A stretch of DNA of 35,087 nt from a virus: positions 1 through 35,087 of the IMG/VR virus record IMGVR_UViG_3300047490_000081; one strand, written 5' to 3'. Shown one piece after another: positions 20,981 to 29,078 of this stretch (position 1 is the first letter of the stretch; every line of letters starts with the position of its first letter). Made by a program: the position numbers and the translations under genes. Under the pieces are notes generated by a model, which was given only the letters and a program-made list of their open reading frames with translations, did no database searches and was not told the DNA's origin.

Positions 20981-21753
20981 TGCTGCACCCCTTGGATATT
21001 GTTTGAAACCGTAACGATAATGCTAGGAATCGCCGGAACAGGCGCGGCGGCAGCAAAATATTGCAACTGAACAGAGACATCAGACACGGCAAACATCAAC
21101 TCGACGTAATCGCCTGCCTTTAAGTCAAAGAAGAAATTCGCGGCGCTAAAAATCTCGGCGTTGTTCCCTTGAATCTGAATCTGGCTGGCAGAGTTTGCAA
21201 CGTCCGCGCCATTAACGCGCGGCCAAATCCAGAAGTTCGCGGTTCCGCCGCTGGTTTTGTCTAGCTGGATCGAGAATTGCAGGTTATAGACGCCCTCGTT
21301 GTCTACGTAGATGCGTGAATTCGGAGACCCGACGTAAACCCCGCTGCTTATGTCTGTGGTGTTTAGCGTGATCGCCGTCGCAGTGTTTGCTGTTGCTGCA
21401 ATCTGCGTTTGCGTACTCAGGAAAGACCCATAACGCGAGCGCTTTACCTCTCGCTCAGGTGGAGCGAGTGCTAACAGGTCGGCTTGTTGCTGTAGTCGAT
21501 CAATCAGCGCTAAGGCTTGCTGTGCCGTGGCTTGTGCGTTGCTGATTGCTTGTTCTTGCTGCACCTGGGCAGCCTGCCATTGTGCGAGTACGGCGGCGGC
21601 GTTTGCGCTATCAGCAGAAATACCAGCGGCCTCTACTCCGCCGTCTGAAATGTCACCCGCAGCAGCGAACAGCTTTTCAAACTGCTTAATCTGTTCGTGA
21701 TCCTTCAGAAACGAGGCGAGCGAGTCGCGCGTGAGATTGAGCCTCTTAGCCAT
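20977..21753 (-). CDS. Tail-needle candidate: helical stem with C1q/TNF-like tip
   Basis: 258 residues, directly after the gp10-like gene where P22 has gp26. The N-terminal 100 residues are helical (LASFLKDHEQIKQFEKLFAAAG then AAVLAQWQAAQVQQEQAISNAQ), likely a trimeric coiled-coil stem. Residues about 108-250 (YGSFLSTQTQIAATANTATAI ending DVSVQLQYF) have the C1q/TNF jelly-roll pattern: VYVGSPNSRIYVDNEGVYNLQF and AGDYVELMFAV. Phage Sf6's needle has a TNF-like knob, so the layout fits. Function inferred from order and fold; a head fibre is the alternative. Confidence 0.68.
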   Translation of the reverse strand: MAKRLNLTRDSLASFLKDHEQIKQFEKLFAAAGDISDGGVEAAGISADSANAAAVLAQWQAAQVQQEQAISNAQATAQQALALIDRLQQQADLLALAPPEREVKRSRYGSFLSTQTQIAATANTATAITLNTTDISSGVYVGSPNSRIYVDNEGVYNLQFSIQLDKTSGGTANFWIWPRVNGADVANSASQIQIQGNNAEIFSAANFFFDLKAGDYVELMFAVSDVSVQLQYFAAAAPVPAIPSIIVTVSNNIQGVQQ

Positions 21754-23158
21754 TCAGCGGCTCCAGCTTTGCTTCGAGCCTTACGAACGTCAGCGGCGAT
21801 TGTGTGTCACCGGCAAACCGTTGAACACGCCAGTTGCGCATGAACCCTTGCCGCGTCCACAGCAAACGCTTGTTCCTGTTTCCGTTGCCACCAGCAGAGA
21901 TTGACCGCTCTTGGCTCCACGTTAGCCCGTCAAGTGAATAACTGGTGCTGATGTTAGGGCTAGTGCCTAGCAGGTTTCGCCCGGTGATTGCGACTAGCTC
22001 CAGCTCGTTAAAGATCGCGCCACACCCTTCGTTGTATGCAATCAGCGTGCCGAATTGCCACCGTACATGCGACCCCCAATGCCGCGCGGTTGTATCGGTC
22101 AGATACCCGAGCAACGCGCTTTCAGGGTGCCCGCAAGTCCAGCGGTCGTTATGCCAAACGAAGTGGCGTGCCTTGTAAATTCCAAGACCTACACGAGACG
22201 AAGTGAGAATGAACCAAACGGGAGTTTGTAAAGCCTGAGATGCGCCACCGTCATAGACTAGGGTCTGATCCGGCAAATGAACGTACAGGTACAGATGCGA
22301 TCTATCGTTTCTGTATTCCACCTCTACCGTAGACAGTTGATCTTCCGTATAGGAAGACAGAATGTCATCAACGTCCTGCGTTGAAATCTTCTGCGCGGTT
22401 GCATTCGATCCAATGTAGATTGACGGCTGCTCATTTCTGCCGCCGCCAACAAAGGCGATTTGCTCCATGAAAACGCAGGCGGCATGCGTTCCTATTGCAC
22501 CCTTCTGGATTTGCGCCCCGTCAATCCGCTGGAATGGAAAACCGGCACCGCCAACGTTGTCGAACACTTCGATTGTGTAGCGGTTGATGGCGTAGACCTC
22601 ATTCCGCAGCTTTACAAGCGCTAGCACCGGGTCAGGGTCGGCTTCGCTCGATCCGTATTTCAGCGGATCAACAGCGAACTTGTCTGCCAGTTCGGTGACA
22701 ATGAGAAATTCGCCATCAGTTGTCATCCAGTAGCCGTCAACCCAGCACATATCAACCACCGTGCCCAGGTCAGGATCGGTGTTTTGCTGTAGCGTTGCGC
22801 CGTCCCAGAAATACAGGTTTCCGGCCGATGCGATTCCAAGTGTGTCAAACGAATAGTCGAACGTTACCGGCTTATTGTCGTTGGCAACGTACCCAAGAAT
22901 GGTGATTGTTCCGTCATTGGCAACGGAAACAAACTGATTTGACAATACCCGGTAAAGCGTGCCATTCCAGTTGATTCCGCCACGGCAGATTGCGTCATTT
23001 GTCGCCAAGGCATACGAAACAATCCCATCTGCAGGGCGCAAGTAATAATCGCTGATCCCTGACCCGTGAGGGGTAGGAATCAGGTTTACAGGGTAAGACG
23101 TTCGCAGGTCAGGACTGCCGTCTGTGTAGACCCCGGAGAGAATGGGAATTGCAGCCAT
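21746..23158 (-). CDS. Packaged-DNA stabilisation / tail hub protein, P22 gp10-like
   Basis: 470 residues, against 472 in P22 gp10. Starts AAIPILSGVYTDGSPDLRTSYPVNLIP, the typical head of this family, then a blade-like beta design with HGSGISDYYLRPADGI, IAFVGGGRNEQPSIYI and a C-terminal ITGRNLLGTSPNISTSYSLDG. In P22, gp10 hexamers sit below gp4 and plug the tail. Overlaps the next gene by 8 bases. Confidence 0.92.
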   Translation of the reverse strand: MAAIPILSGVYTDGSPDLRTSYPVNLIPTPHGSGISDYYLRPADGIVSYALATNDAICRGGINWNGTLYRVLSNQFVSVANDGTITILGYVANDNKPVTFDYSFDTLGIASAGNLYFWDGATLQQNTDPDLGTVVDMCWVDGYWMTTDGEFLIVTELADKFAVDPLKYGSSEADPDPVLALVKLRNEVYAINRYTIEVFDNVGGAGFPFQRIDGAQIQKGAIGTHAACVFMEQIAFVGGGRNEQPSIYIGSNATAQKISTQDVDDILSSYTEDQLSTVEVEYRNDRSHLYLYVHLPDQTLVYDGGASQALQTPVWFILTSSRVGLGIYKARHFVWHNDRWTCGHPESALLGYLTDTTARHWGSHVRWQFGTLIAYNEGCGAIFNELELVAITGRNLLGTSPNISTSYSLDGLTWSQERSISAGGNGNRNKRLLWTRQGFMRNWRVQRFAGDTQSPLTFVRLEAKLEPLNG

Positions 23159-23437
23159 TTACCACTTGACCTTGTTAGCCCAATAGGCCGCGCTCAGTTT
23201 GCCCTTTGCGATGTTCTCGGCATGGCGAGCCTTGAAAGACTCGCGGCGGGCTTTGTCTGACTTGCTTTCGCCTTCGCGCTTTGGACTACCACTCACGCCT
23301 TGCTGGCCAAAGCGGATGGTCTTTACCTGGTCACCGGATTTTGCGACTACAACGTGGCTTTTCGTCGGGTGCGAAGGCGTGCGTTTTGGCTTGTTATAGC
23401 CAGCAACGCCAGCGCGAGCGAGGCGAGAATCTTTCAC
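23159..23437 (-). CDS. Small basic DUF5872-like protein
   Basis: 92 residues from a GTG at 23437 overlapping the preceding stop (GTGA). Lysine/arginine-rich: KSHVVVAKSGDQVKTIRFGQQG and ARRESFKARHAENIAKGK, ending AAYWANKVKW, a pattern I associate with DUF5872, a small DNA- or zinc-associated domain found in virus genomes. Longer upstream frame (to 23539) is antisense-like overlap with the preceding gene. Function in the virion unclear. Confidence 0.78.
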   Translation of the reverse strand: MKDSRLARAGVAGYNKPKRTPSHPTKSHVVVAKSGDQVKTIRFGQQGVSGSPKREGESKSDKARRESFKARHAENIAKGKLSAAYWANKVKW

Positions 23438-24306
23438 GCTGACACTGCCTTGATAACGGCGAAGCGAATCACAATGGCCTCTGAAAGACTGCCTGCCGTT
23501 ACGTTGCGCACGCTGATCGTTGCCGACCCAGCGCCACACTGAGCATTCAGCGTATAGGCCCCGGCAGTACCGCCAGAGATGTGATTCATCGCCAGAATAT
23601 CGCCCGCCTCAATAATGCTATTGGTCAGCGAGAAAGAAACCGTAGTCGCCGCGTTCAATGCGGCACCGTCGAGCGTGATACTGCCATTGCTCTTGTTGAG
23701 CGTGACGGCGGTTGCCTTGCCTGAACCCGACCCTTGTGTGATCGTGCCGCCTGATCCGGTAGCGTAACCCTGCTTCCCCGTTCCGTTAATCAGTTGGCTA
23801 CCGCTCGTGGTCACACTGAGACCTGAGGCGGCACCAATCTGCGACCCATCGGTAACGATGGTGTACCAGGAATTCGTAGACAGGTAGAACCGCAGTCGGA
23901 CAGACGCCCCCGCCGCGAGACTTGACGGCGCACCGAATGCCGCAGTAGCTCCGTTGAGCGCAAACGCGAGCGAAGTGATTTGCTGCGTGGTGCTGACCAG
24001 CAGTTCAGTGCCATCTGGAACCCCGGTATTCAGCGGCAGCGTGATCGTGCCACTTGCCAGAGTTCCAGCAGGTTGCAGCAGCATCCATTGCGCCTGCGCT
24101 ACCGGCGTCGGCACCGTAATGTTGAAGCCGGTAGACGGCGTATAAACATTGGTCGCCACTGTGGGAGACGCGAAGGTCTGCTGAAAGTAGGTCAGAAGTG
24201 CGGAGATTGAAAGCCTGCGCGCATCACCATTCGACTGCGAATACACCGGCAGTTGATCGCCAGCGGAAACGCTAGTCAGTGCCGACAGTTGATTGATTTG
24301 GGCCAT
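23434..24306 (-). CDS. Virion-surface or fibre-like structural protein
   Basis: 290 residues. The opening AQINQLSALTSVSAGDQLPVYSQSNGDARRLSI is common to phage tail and head fibre proteins; then beta-rich repeats of Thr/Gly/Ser (TLASGTITLPLNTGVPDGTE; ITQGSGSGKATAVTLNKSNG) ending in a jelly-roll-like domain (LTNSIIEAGDILAMNHISGG). Between the gp4- and gp10-like genes. Probably displayed on the particle; a head decoration fibre is possible. No enzymatic motif. Confidence 0.75.
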   Translation of the reverse strand: MAQINQLSALTSVSAGDQLPVYSQSNGDARRLSISALLTYFQQTFASPTVATNVYTPSTGFNITVPTPVAQAQWMLLQPAGTLASGTITLPLNTGVPDGTELLVSTTQQITSLAFALNGATAAFGAPSSLAAGASVRLRFYLSTNSWYTIVTDGSQIGAASGLSVTTSGSQLINGTGKQGYATGSGGTITQGSGSGKATAVTLNKSNGSITLDGAALNAATTVSFSLTNSIIEAGDILAMNHISGGTAGAYTLNAQCGAGSATISVRNVTAGSLSEAIVIRFAVIKAVSA

Positions 24307-24314
24307 GATTGCCT

Positions 24315-24797
24315 CTAGTTGAATTCGAGCGGCCCATCCGGGCCAACCTGCACCGGATCGACCGGCGGGCGGACATAAGGGTCGTTGTAATCACGCCACG
24401 GCTTCCAACCCGCACCGGCAGGGAGCGTGGACGGGAACTGACGCTCAGGCGGAACAGCGGCACGCGACAGGAGCGTGTTGTAGCCGTTCTTGGCCGTGAT
24501 TGCAGTCATCGGGTTGAGCGTCTTCCCGTAAGACGGCGCGAGGCGCGAGGCAAGATTGGTAATGATCGCCTCGTTTGCCGAGTCAGGGACGGCGCTTTCG
24601 GCATCAATGTCGCTCGCCTCGGGGCTACCAGGCAGCGGATACGCCAACCTGATTCCTTTGGCGTTCCATTCGGCCATCATCGCATCAAGCCTGCGAAGCG
24701 CGCTTTCCAAGTCCTGCGGTTGCAGGTCGAAAACGTAAGACGCAAGGCCGATTTCCTCGAAAGCGGCAGTAACAAACTGGCGCTTGCTGTAGCTCAT
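24315..24797 (-). CDS. Tail accessory factor, P22 gp4-like
   Basis: 160 residues (P22 gp4: 166). Characteristic start SYSKRQFVTAAFEEIGLASYV and PQDLESALRRLDAMMAEWNAKG, then LAPSYGKTLNPMTAITAKNGYN and a proline-rich C-terminus (RPPVDPVQVGPDGPLEFN) that in P22 reaches into the portal. It closes the portal after packaging and begins tail assembly. It shares its start with the preceding stop (TGATG). Confidence 0.93.
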   Translation of the reverse strand: MSYSKRQFVTAAFEEIGLASYVFDLQPQDLESALRRLDAMMAEWNAKGIRLAYPLPGSPEASDIDAESAVPDSANEAIITNLASRLAPSYGKTLNPMTAITAKNGYNTLLSRAAVPPERQFPSTLPAGAGWKPWRDYNDPYVRPPVDPVQVGPDGPLEFN

Positions 24798-25102
24798 CAG
24801 ATGCCGCCTTCGCCCGCGATGATGTTCATCGAGGGAGTGCCAGCCGCAGCAATGTGCGCTACGGTGTCGTGATCCTGATCCTTGCTGATCGTGATTTGCT
24901 GACCAGCGCGCACAATCAGATCGGCCGCGGTGGCCGTACTCGATCCCTTGCTAGTCCGCACGTAAACGGCGTTCGTTGCATCCAGATTGGTGAACAGCAG
25001 CGTTTTGTTGCCGTCGCCAATCGTGGTCGTGCCGGAAGTGGTGGACGTTGCAACCGTGACCCCGGAGCCGTAGCGCGGAGCAAATGAGGCGCGGATGGTC
25101 AT
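24797..25102 (-). CDS. Small beta-rich structural protein
   Basis: 101 residues. Beta-rich and threonine/serine-rich: VTVATSTTSGTTTIGDGNKT, LLFTNLDATNAVYVRTSKGS, AGQQITISKDQDHDTVAHI. The design resembles the small virion jelly-roll or decoration proteins of podoviruses. It overlaps the neighbouring genes at both ends. Function unassigned. Confidence 0.75.
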   Translation of the reverse strand: MTIRASFAPRYGSGVTVATSTTSGTTTIGDGNKTLLFTNLDATNAVYVRTSKGSSTATAADLIVRAGQQITISKDQDHDTVAHIAAAGTPSMNIIAGEGGI

Positions 25103-25404
25103 TTCGTTTCCTTCATGTGTTCGGTGATGTTTTGCAGAAGCGTTGCATCATTCCAGCGCTTGTCAACCTTGAGTCCGATCTTTTCAGCTTGTTCCAGCAT
25201 TTCGCCGCGGGTAGGCGGCGGTTCTGGCTCTACCTTCGGGCGCTTGAATGACATGACGGCTTCCTCAATCGTGAGAAAGAAGCCTTCAGCGAGCCGCTCC
25301 TTTAGCTGCGCTTCATTGTTCACGCCTACCCCGGTGTAGGTCGTTCCCAGCGGGCCAAACCACGCTCCGGGGCAGCGGTAAACAATGGTCGGGAATTCGG
25401 TCAT
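25099..25404 (-). CDS. Small virion-module protein with a proline-rich linker
   Basis: 101 residues, ATGA overlap with both neighbours. First half ([20 protein letters not shown] and [12 protein letters not shown]) is globular; then a proline/glutamate-rich linker ([13 protein letters not shown]) and a helical tail with [20 protein letters not shown], a HeH/LEM-like helical motif seen at the ends of phage head-tail proteins. Likely a structural or assembly cofactor. Confidence 0.75.
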   Translation of the reverse strand: MTEFPTIVYRCPGAWFGPLGTTYTGVGVNNEAQLKERLAEGFFLTIEEAVMSFKRPKVEPEPPPTRGEMLEQAEKIGLKVDKRWNDATLLQNITEHMKETK

Positions 25405-25565
25405 TTCTTCTTCGGAGCCTTGCCGGGTTTACCGGCCTTGAGTGCGGAAGTCCGAGCGGACGAAAGCGCCACCGCGACGGCTTGTTTCTGAGGCATCCCG
25501 CGCTTTACCTCTTTCGAGATGTTCGCGGAGATGGTCTTCTGGCTATAGCCCTTTTTCAGAGGCAT
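25401..25565 (-). CDS. Small basic DUF6496-type protein
   Basis: 54 residues, starting 10 bases after a run of T (minus strand) with GGAG before the ATG. Residues [20 protein letters not shown] then [17 protein letters not shown] and a lysine-rich end ([10 protein letters not shown]). The segment K-x-G-x-S-x-x-x-I-x-x-N-I-x-x-E and M-P-x-K-Q-A-V-A-I-A-L is the DUF6496 pattern, small proteins frequent in phage structural modules. It sits just behind an intrinsic terminator. Function unknown. Confidence 0.85.
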   Translation of the reverse strand: MPLKKGYSQKTISANISKEVKRGMPQKQAVAVALSSARTSALKAGKPGKAPKKK

Positions 25566-25574
25566 GATGGCTCC

Positions 25575-25612
25575 AAAAAAACAGGCGGCAGGCAGTTGCC
25601 CACCTGACCGCC
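25575..25612 (-). terminator. Intrinsic terminator inside the structural unit
   Basis: On the minus strand a stem GGCGGTCAGG/CCTGCCGCC (25612-25603 and 25592-25584) with one bulged base is followed by a seven-T run (25581-25575). It lies between the decoration-like gene (ends 25634) and the DUF6496 gene (starts 25565). It should reduce transcription into the tail genes, keeping coat-region transcripts above tail transcripts. Confidence 0.8.
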
Positions 25613-25633
25613 CGTTAGGTTCTCATGGAAAGC

Positions 25634-26248
25634 TTACGCGATCCGGTAGGTAACGAACGTGTTCGCCGCCGTCTTGCGAGTGCGGAACCGCGCAACAGAT
25701 CCACTCGTGGCGGCAGTTGCAGCGCTGCCGACAATCGTGTGATTGGTGTTGACAGTGATCGTCAGCGCAAACGCGGCCAGCGTAATCAACGACCAGTCGA
25801 ACGAGTCATTGATTGCAAACTCGCTCGCCAAGTCCATCGCCGCGCCCGTGGGCAGTTGCACGTTTCGGCCAGCCGTCGGAGTAGCGGTAACGATGCCACT
25901 CAGCAGAGATGCAACGGTAAACGCCATCGAACCGCCGTCGGCAATGTTCGTCGGCGCACCTTGCACCTGCTGATTCAGTCGCCACTGCTGCACCTGCGGA
26001 TCGGTGCCGATTTCGTACAGCACCGGCTGCGAACCGACCGATTCCACGATGATCGTGGCACCCGCCGAGTACGGACCGAAGACCGTTTGACCGTTCGTGA
26101 CCGTGCCCAGCAGGGTCGTTACGTCAGGGTAATTCGGGTATCCCTGAGTACGCGATACCTGCGCCTGCCCTTGCGTGTAGACGGCGATGCTTTCGTTCGC
26201 CGGGACGGAAACCGTGGCGTTTCCGTTTACTGCGATGATGTTCGACAT
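25634..26248 (-). CDS. Probable head decoration or stabilising protein
   Basis: 204 residues, directly after the coat gene. The beta-rich sequence starts SNIIAVNGNATVSVPANESIAVYTQGQAQV, a start common in phage capsid-associated proteins, and its C-terminal part has SFDWSLITLAAFALTITVNTNHTIVG. Small beta-rich genes right after the coat are often surface stabilisers. Stop lies 22 bases before the terminator stem. Confidence 0.75.
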   Translation of the reverse strand: MSNIIAVNGNATVSVPANESIAVYTQGQAQVSRTQGYPNYPDVTTLLGTVTNGQTVFGPYSAGATIIVESVGSQPVLYEIGTDPQVQQWRLNQQVQGAPTNIADGGSMAFTVASLLSGIVTATPTAGRNVQLPTGAAMDLASEFAINDSFDWSLITLAAFALTITVNTNHTIVGSAATAATSGSVARFRTRKTAANTFVTYRIA

Positions 26249-26270
26249 TTCCTGTTCCTCTGTGAAGTTA

Positions 26271-26290
26271 GGGGCGGATTTCTCCGCCCC
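26271..26290 (-). terminator. Strong hairpin with GAAA tetraloop after the coat gene
   Basis: Perfect eight-base stem GGGGCGGA/TCCGCCCC; on the transcribed (minus) strand the loop is GAAA, a stable GNRA tetraloop. No T-run follows, so it is probably a transcript-stabilising or partial termination element downstream of the coat gene rather than a full terminator. Confidence 0.6.
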
Positions 26291-26296
26291 CTTGGG

Positions 26297-27568
26297 TTAG
26301 GTCTGCGAGAACATCATGATGCCGGACATCTGCGGCTGCTTGTTGACCACACCGTACAAGGTATCGAGACGGTACTTGGTCTTCATGGTGTTGATGTCGT
26401 ACTGCTTCGTCATCACCAGTTCGATGCCCTGATCGGTAGCGGCACGCATCACCGCCGCGCCGGCATCCGTGGGCACCGCGTAGCGACCCGGCAGGATTTC
26501 CAGCGCGTCACGGTGCCAGAACGGATTGATCGAACCCGCCACCGTGTTCAGCCACACCAGAGCGGCCGTACCCGATTGCGCGGTAACCGTGCAATTCTGG
26601 TACTGCGCTTCGGCGTCCGTCGCGCCCTGGTTGCTGATAATCGGCGGCGTGATGACCAGCGTGGTGCCCGTGGGAACCGAAACCACGCGGAAGGTCTTCA
26701 GGCGGCCCGTCGATTGCTTGGTGATGTGATGCACGGCTTCCACGTTGGCAACGGTAAACGCGTCGCCAACTGCCACGTTCGAGGTCGAGTTGACCGTGAT
26801 CGTCTGAAAGCGGTTGTCCACGTTCGACGTTTCGCCCGTCGCCGCGACCGAGGTCGCCTTCGGCACCCAGTAGTTGCCGGCGGCAGTCAGGGTAGACATG
26901 GTGATAGAGCTACCAGCCGCAGCGGCCTTGCGATTCGCGTAATCGAGCTTGTAGGTCTCAAACGAAGCGATGCGGCCGACGTAGCTCTGACGTAGCGCAC
27001 GGTCGGAAATGTCGTTACCGAACGAGCGGGTATTCTTCGCCAGATCGGACGCCATGCCGTTGTAATCGCGGGTCGAGAGCGCCAGGAAACGATCTTCCGG
27101 CATCACGCCTTGCTCGTTCATGATGGCTTCGCACTCGGCAACGTCATCAAAGCCCGAGGCGGCGGCGCTGCGCTTGACGAACAGCGAACCTTGCAGGGCG
27201 GCAACGTTCATGATGGCGACGTTGATGTCGCTGGCGAGCTTCTGCTTTGCCGAGTCACCGAGGCGACCTTCCTGCACGGCGTCGCGCAGTTCGGTGGCGG
27301 TCATCACCCACGGCACCGAGCGGCTGAAACCGATGGTCGCCGGGACGGAGAGTTGGGTGTAATCGTCGAAGTTGCTGGTCATGTCCGTGCCGCTGTACGA
27401 GACCGAAATGTACGGCTGCGGACGCCAGATGACGTTGTTCGTGCGCTCCATCATCGTCTGATCGGTGTTGTATACCGCGACGTTACGGGACAGCACAAGC
27501 GCGTCGTTGAAACCTTCCAGAAGGTTTTCAAACGCGACGCGTTCTTCCTTGCTAAAAGCGTTGGCCAT
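26297..27568 (-). CDS. Major capsid (coat) protein, P22 gp5-like
   Basis: 423 residues (P22 gp5: 430). Starts ANAFSKEERVAFENLLEGFNDALVLSRNV with AGGAG upstream; the order includes RTNNVIWRPQPYISVSY, LSVPATIGFSRSVPWVMTATEL and the C-terminal NPFWHRDALEILPGRYAVPTDA, all typical of the P22 coat family (HK97 fold with an inserted domain; here the insertion is TAAGNYWVPKATSVAATGET onward). It is preceded by a 136-base gap with inverted repeats and followed by a strong hairpin, fitting a heavily expressed transcript segment. Confidence 0.95.
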   Translation of the reverse strand: MANAFSKEERVAFENLLEGFNDALVLSRNVAVYNTDQTMMERTNNVIWRPQPYISVSYSGTDMTSNFDDYTQLSVPATIGFSRSVPWVMTATELRDAVQEGRLGDSAKQKLASDINVAIMNVAALQGSLFVKRSAAASGFDDVAECEAIMNEQGVMPEDRFLALSTRDYNGMASDLAKNTRSFGNDISDRALRQSYVGRIASFETYKLDYANRKAAAAGSSITMSTLTAAGNYWVPKATSVAATGETSNVDNRFQTITVNSTSNVAVGDAFTVANVEAVHHITKQSTGRLKTFRVVSVPTGTTLVITPPIISNQGATDAEAQYQNCTVTAQSGTAALVWLNTVAGSINPFWHRDALEILPGRYAVPTDAGAAVMRAATDQGIELVMTKQYDINTMKTKYRLDTLYGVVNKQPQMSGIMMFSQT

Positions 27569-27619
27569 GATGGCTCCTAAGAAAAATGAGTGACGGGGAC
27601 TACTTCGTGACTCACCCTC

Positions 27620-27698
27620 AAGAGCGGGCGGAGGCTCTTACAGTCTGCCGATTTATGGGCTGGCGAAACCCGGATGGCGGAAATATACCACCATCCGG
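27620..27698. other. Intergenic inverted repeats between scaffold and coat genes
   Basis: The 136-base gap (27569-27704) holds AAGAGC/GCTCTT (27620-27625, 27634-27639) and CCGGATGG/CCATCCGG (27670-27677, 27691-27698). Neither is followed by a U-run in the leftward sense, so they may be processing or stability elements that set coat levels apart from scaffold. A promoter for coat was looked for and not found convincingly. Confidence 0.45.
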
Positions 27699-27704
27699 CC
27701 AAAG

Positions 27705-28529
27705 TCAAGCACGTTTTGCGGCAAGTTGTCGCTTGTATTGAAAAACTTTCGTGTAGTCGCCGGTTTTCTCGGCTTCCGAACGAAGCCGGTCTAGCGTGCT
27801 GTCAACCGTACCCGAGACCGGGGCGGAAGAAGTCAGCGGCTTGACGGGCGGCGGGGGAGCCTTGCGGTTTGCTACCTTCAATTGCGCCTCCAGTTTTCCA
27901 GCGGCCACAGCGAATGCAACCGGGTCGGTAATTGCGGCAAGCTCGCCTGCGCGCTTTGGGTTTTTCCCGAGGGCGTAGACAACGAGCGCAGGGTTATCGA
28001 GTCCTTGCAGCAGGATGCCTTGCTGGGTGACGTTGAATCGCTCTTGCACGAGGGCTTCGGCATCGTCAAAGTCCTTTACCTTGAGATTTGTCTTTGCGGC
28101 ACCGTAAGCGGCTAGCTTTTCCTGCCAGGTCTTTTGGGCCGATTCCTGCTCTTGGGCTACCCGTGCGGCCTCAGCATCGGCGGCACGCTTTGCCTCGAAC
28201 CACGAAGCAAGTTCAGCCTCATATTTCTCCGCATCGTAGTCGCAGCCTTCAAGCGTGGGCTTTGCGCCGAGCTTGGCCTTTGGGGCGACCTGCGTCTTTA
28301 GCTGCTCTTCTAGCTCACGATTGCGCTTTGCCAGTTCCCGGTGCTGTTTCCTCAGATCGCGCACCCAATCCGGCGCGCGCTGTTCTTCTTCGGGCTGCTC
28401 TTCAAGCGAGACCGTAAATTCCTCTTCCTGCGGCTTTTCTTCCGGCGCCTCTGCCTCTGGCGTTTCTTCCGGAGTTTCTTCGGTGACTTCCGGCGTTTCT
28501 TGCGGTTCGTCTTGCGGTTCGGTGCTCAT
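27705..28529 (-). CDS. Scaffolding protein, P22 gp8-like
   Basis: 274 residues (P22 gp8: 303). An acidic proline/glutamate N-terminus (residues 1-50, mostly P, E and T), a coiled-coil centre (DWVRDLRKQHRELAKRNRELEEQLK), a long helical alanine/glutamate body, and a basic C-terminal helical hairpin (LDRLRSEAEKTGDYTKVFQYKRQL) like the coat-binding end of gp8. It guides coat assembly and leaves the prohead. Directly precedes the coat gene, as in P22. Confidence 0.9.
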   Translation of the reverse strand: MSTEPQDEPQETPEVTEETPEETPEAEAPEEKPQEEEFTVSLEEQPEEEQRAPDWVRDLRKQHRELAKRNRELEEQLKTQVAPKAKLGAKPTLEGCDYDAEKYEAELASWFEAKRAADAEAARVAQEQESAQKTWQEKLAAYGAAKTNLKVKDFDDAEALVQERFNVTQQGILLQGLDNPALVVYALGKNPKRAGELAAITDPVAFAVAAGKLEAQLKVANRKAPPPPVKPLTSSAPVSGTVDSTLDRLRSEAEKTGDYTKVFQYKRQLAAKRA

Positions 28530-28583
28530 ATAACCCCCTCGGCATAGGCTGCCGGATGCCCTGCGCGAATGGGCGCGCGACCC

Positions 28584-29078
28584 TTAGTGAACCGTTACGC
28601 CTAGCGCGTTTAGAACCGCGCGGGCTTCAAGATCAATCACCAGTTGCACCGCCGCTAGAACCTCTTCCTCATCTTTCAGAAGTTGCCGCAACTCAACCGC
28701 AGCGGCGGCTAGTTCTTGCTCTTGCTGCTGGCGTAGTTGCTTGTCTGCAATCTGTTCTCGTTGCGCCGCTTGAAGCTTCGCAATCTCTCTTTGCAGGCTT
28801 TGGAGTTCGCGCAGTTCGCCCGTGTAATCAACGAGCTTTCTGGCAATCCTGCGGGCTTGCGGCCGGTCGGATTCGGCCATCTGCGTGGCAATGCGCCGAA
28901 CGTCTTCCTGCTCGATCCTGCGCAAAGACTGTTCGAGAATTTCACGCTCGCGGCCCCAACCATCGCCACGCTTGCGGGAAGTGCCGCCACCCGAGGGAGC
29001 CGGAGCGGTTCCGCCGCCCCAGGAAACGCCCCAAGACGATCCCCAAGACGTGCCCCAGGTGTTATAGGCGAAGCCCAC
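28584..29078 (-). CDS. W-G-x-S-rich and coiled-coil protein of the head module
   Basis: 164 residues from a GTG at 29078 directly after the preceding stop. N-terminus holds four W-G-x-S-like repeats (NTWGTSWGSSWGVSWGGG, residues 6-23), then a proline/glycine linker and two long coiled-coil helices (ILEQSLRRIEQEDVRRIATQ; LRELQSLQREIAKLQAAQRE). Such repeats followed by coiled coil are frequent in phage head-region proteins of unknown function. Possibly a capsid accessory or maturation factor. Confidence 0.7.
   Translation of the reverse strand: MGFAYNTWGTSWGSSWGVSWGGGTAPAPSGGGTSRKRGDGWGREREILEQSLRRIEQEDVRRIATQMAESDRPQARRIARKLVDYTGELRELQSLQREIAKLQAAQREQIADKQLRQQQEQELAAAAVELRQLLKDEEEVLAAVQLVIDLEARAVLNALGVTVH

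Noticed and set aside
24309-24872. 187-residue plus-strand frame
   Set aside because: Antisense shadow of the gp4-like gene; arginine-rich.
25625-26995. 456-residue open frame on the plus strand
   Set aside because: Antisense to the coat and decoration genes, very arginine-rich, with no ribosome site; a codon-bias shadow.
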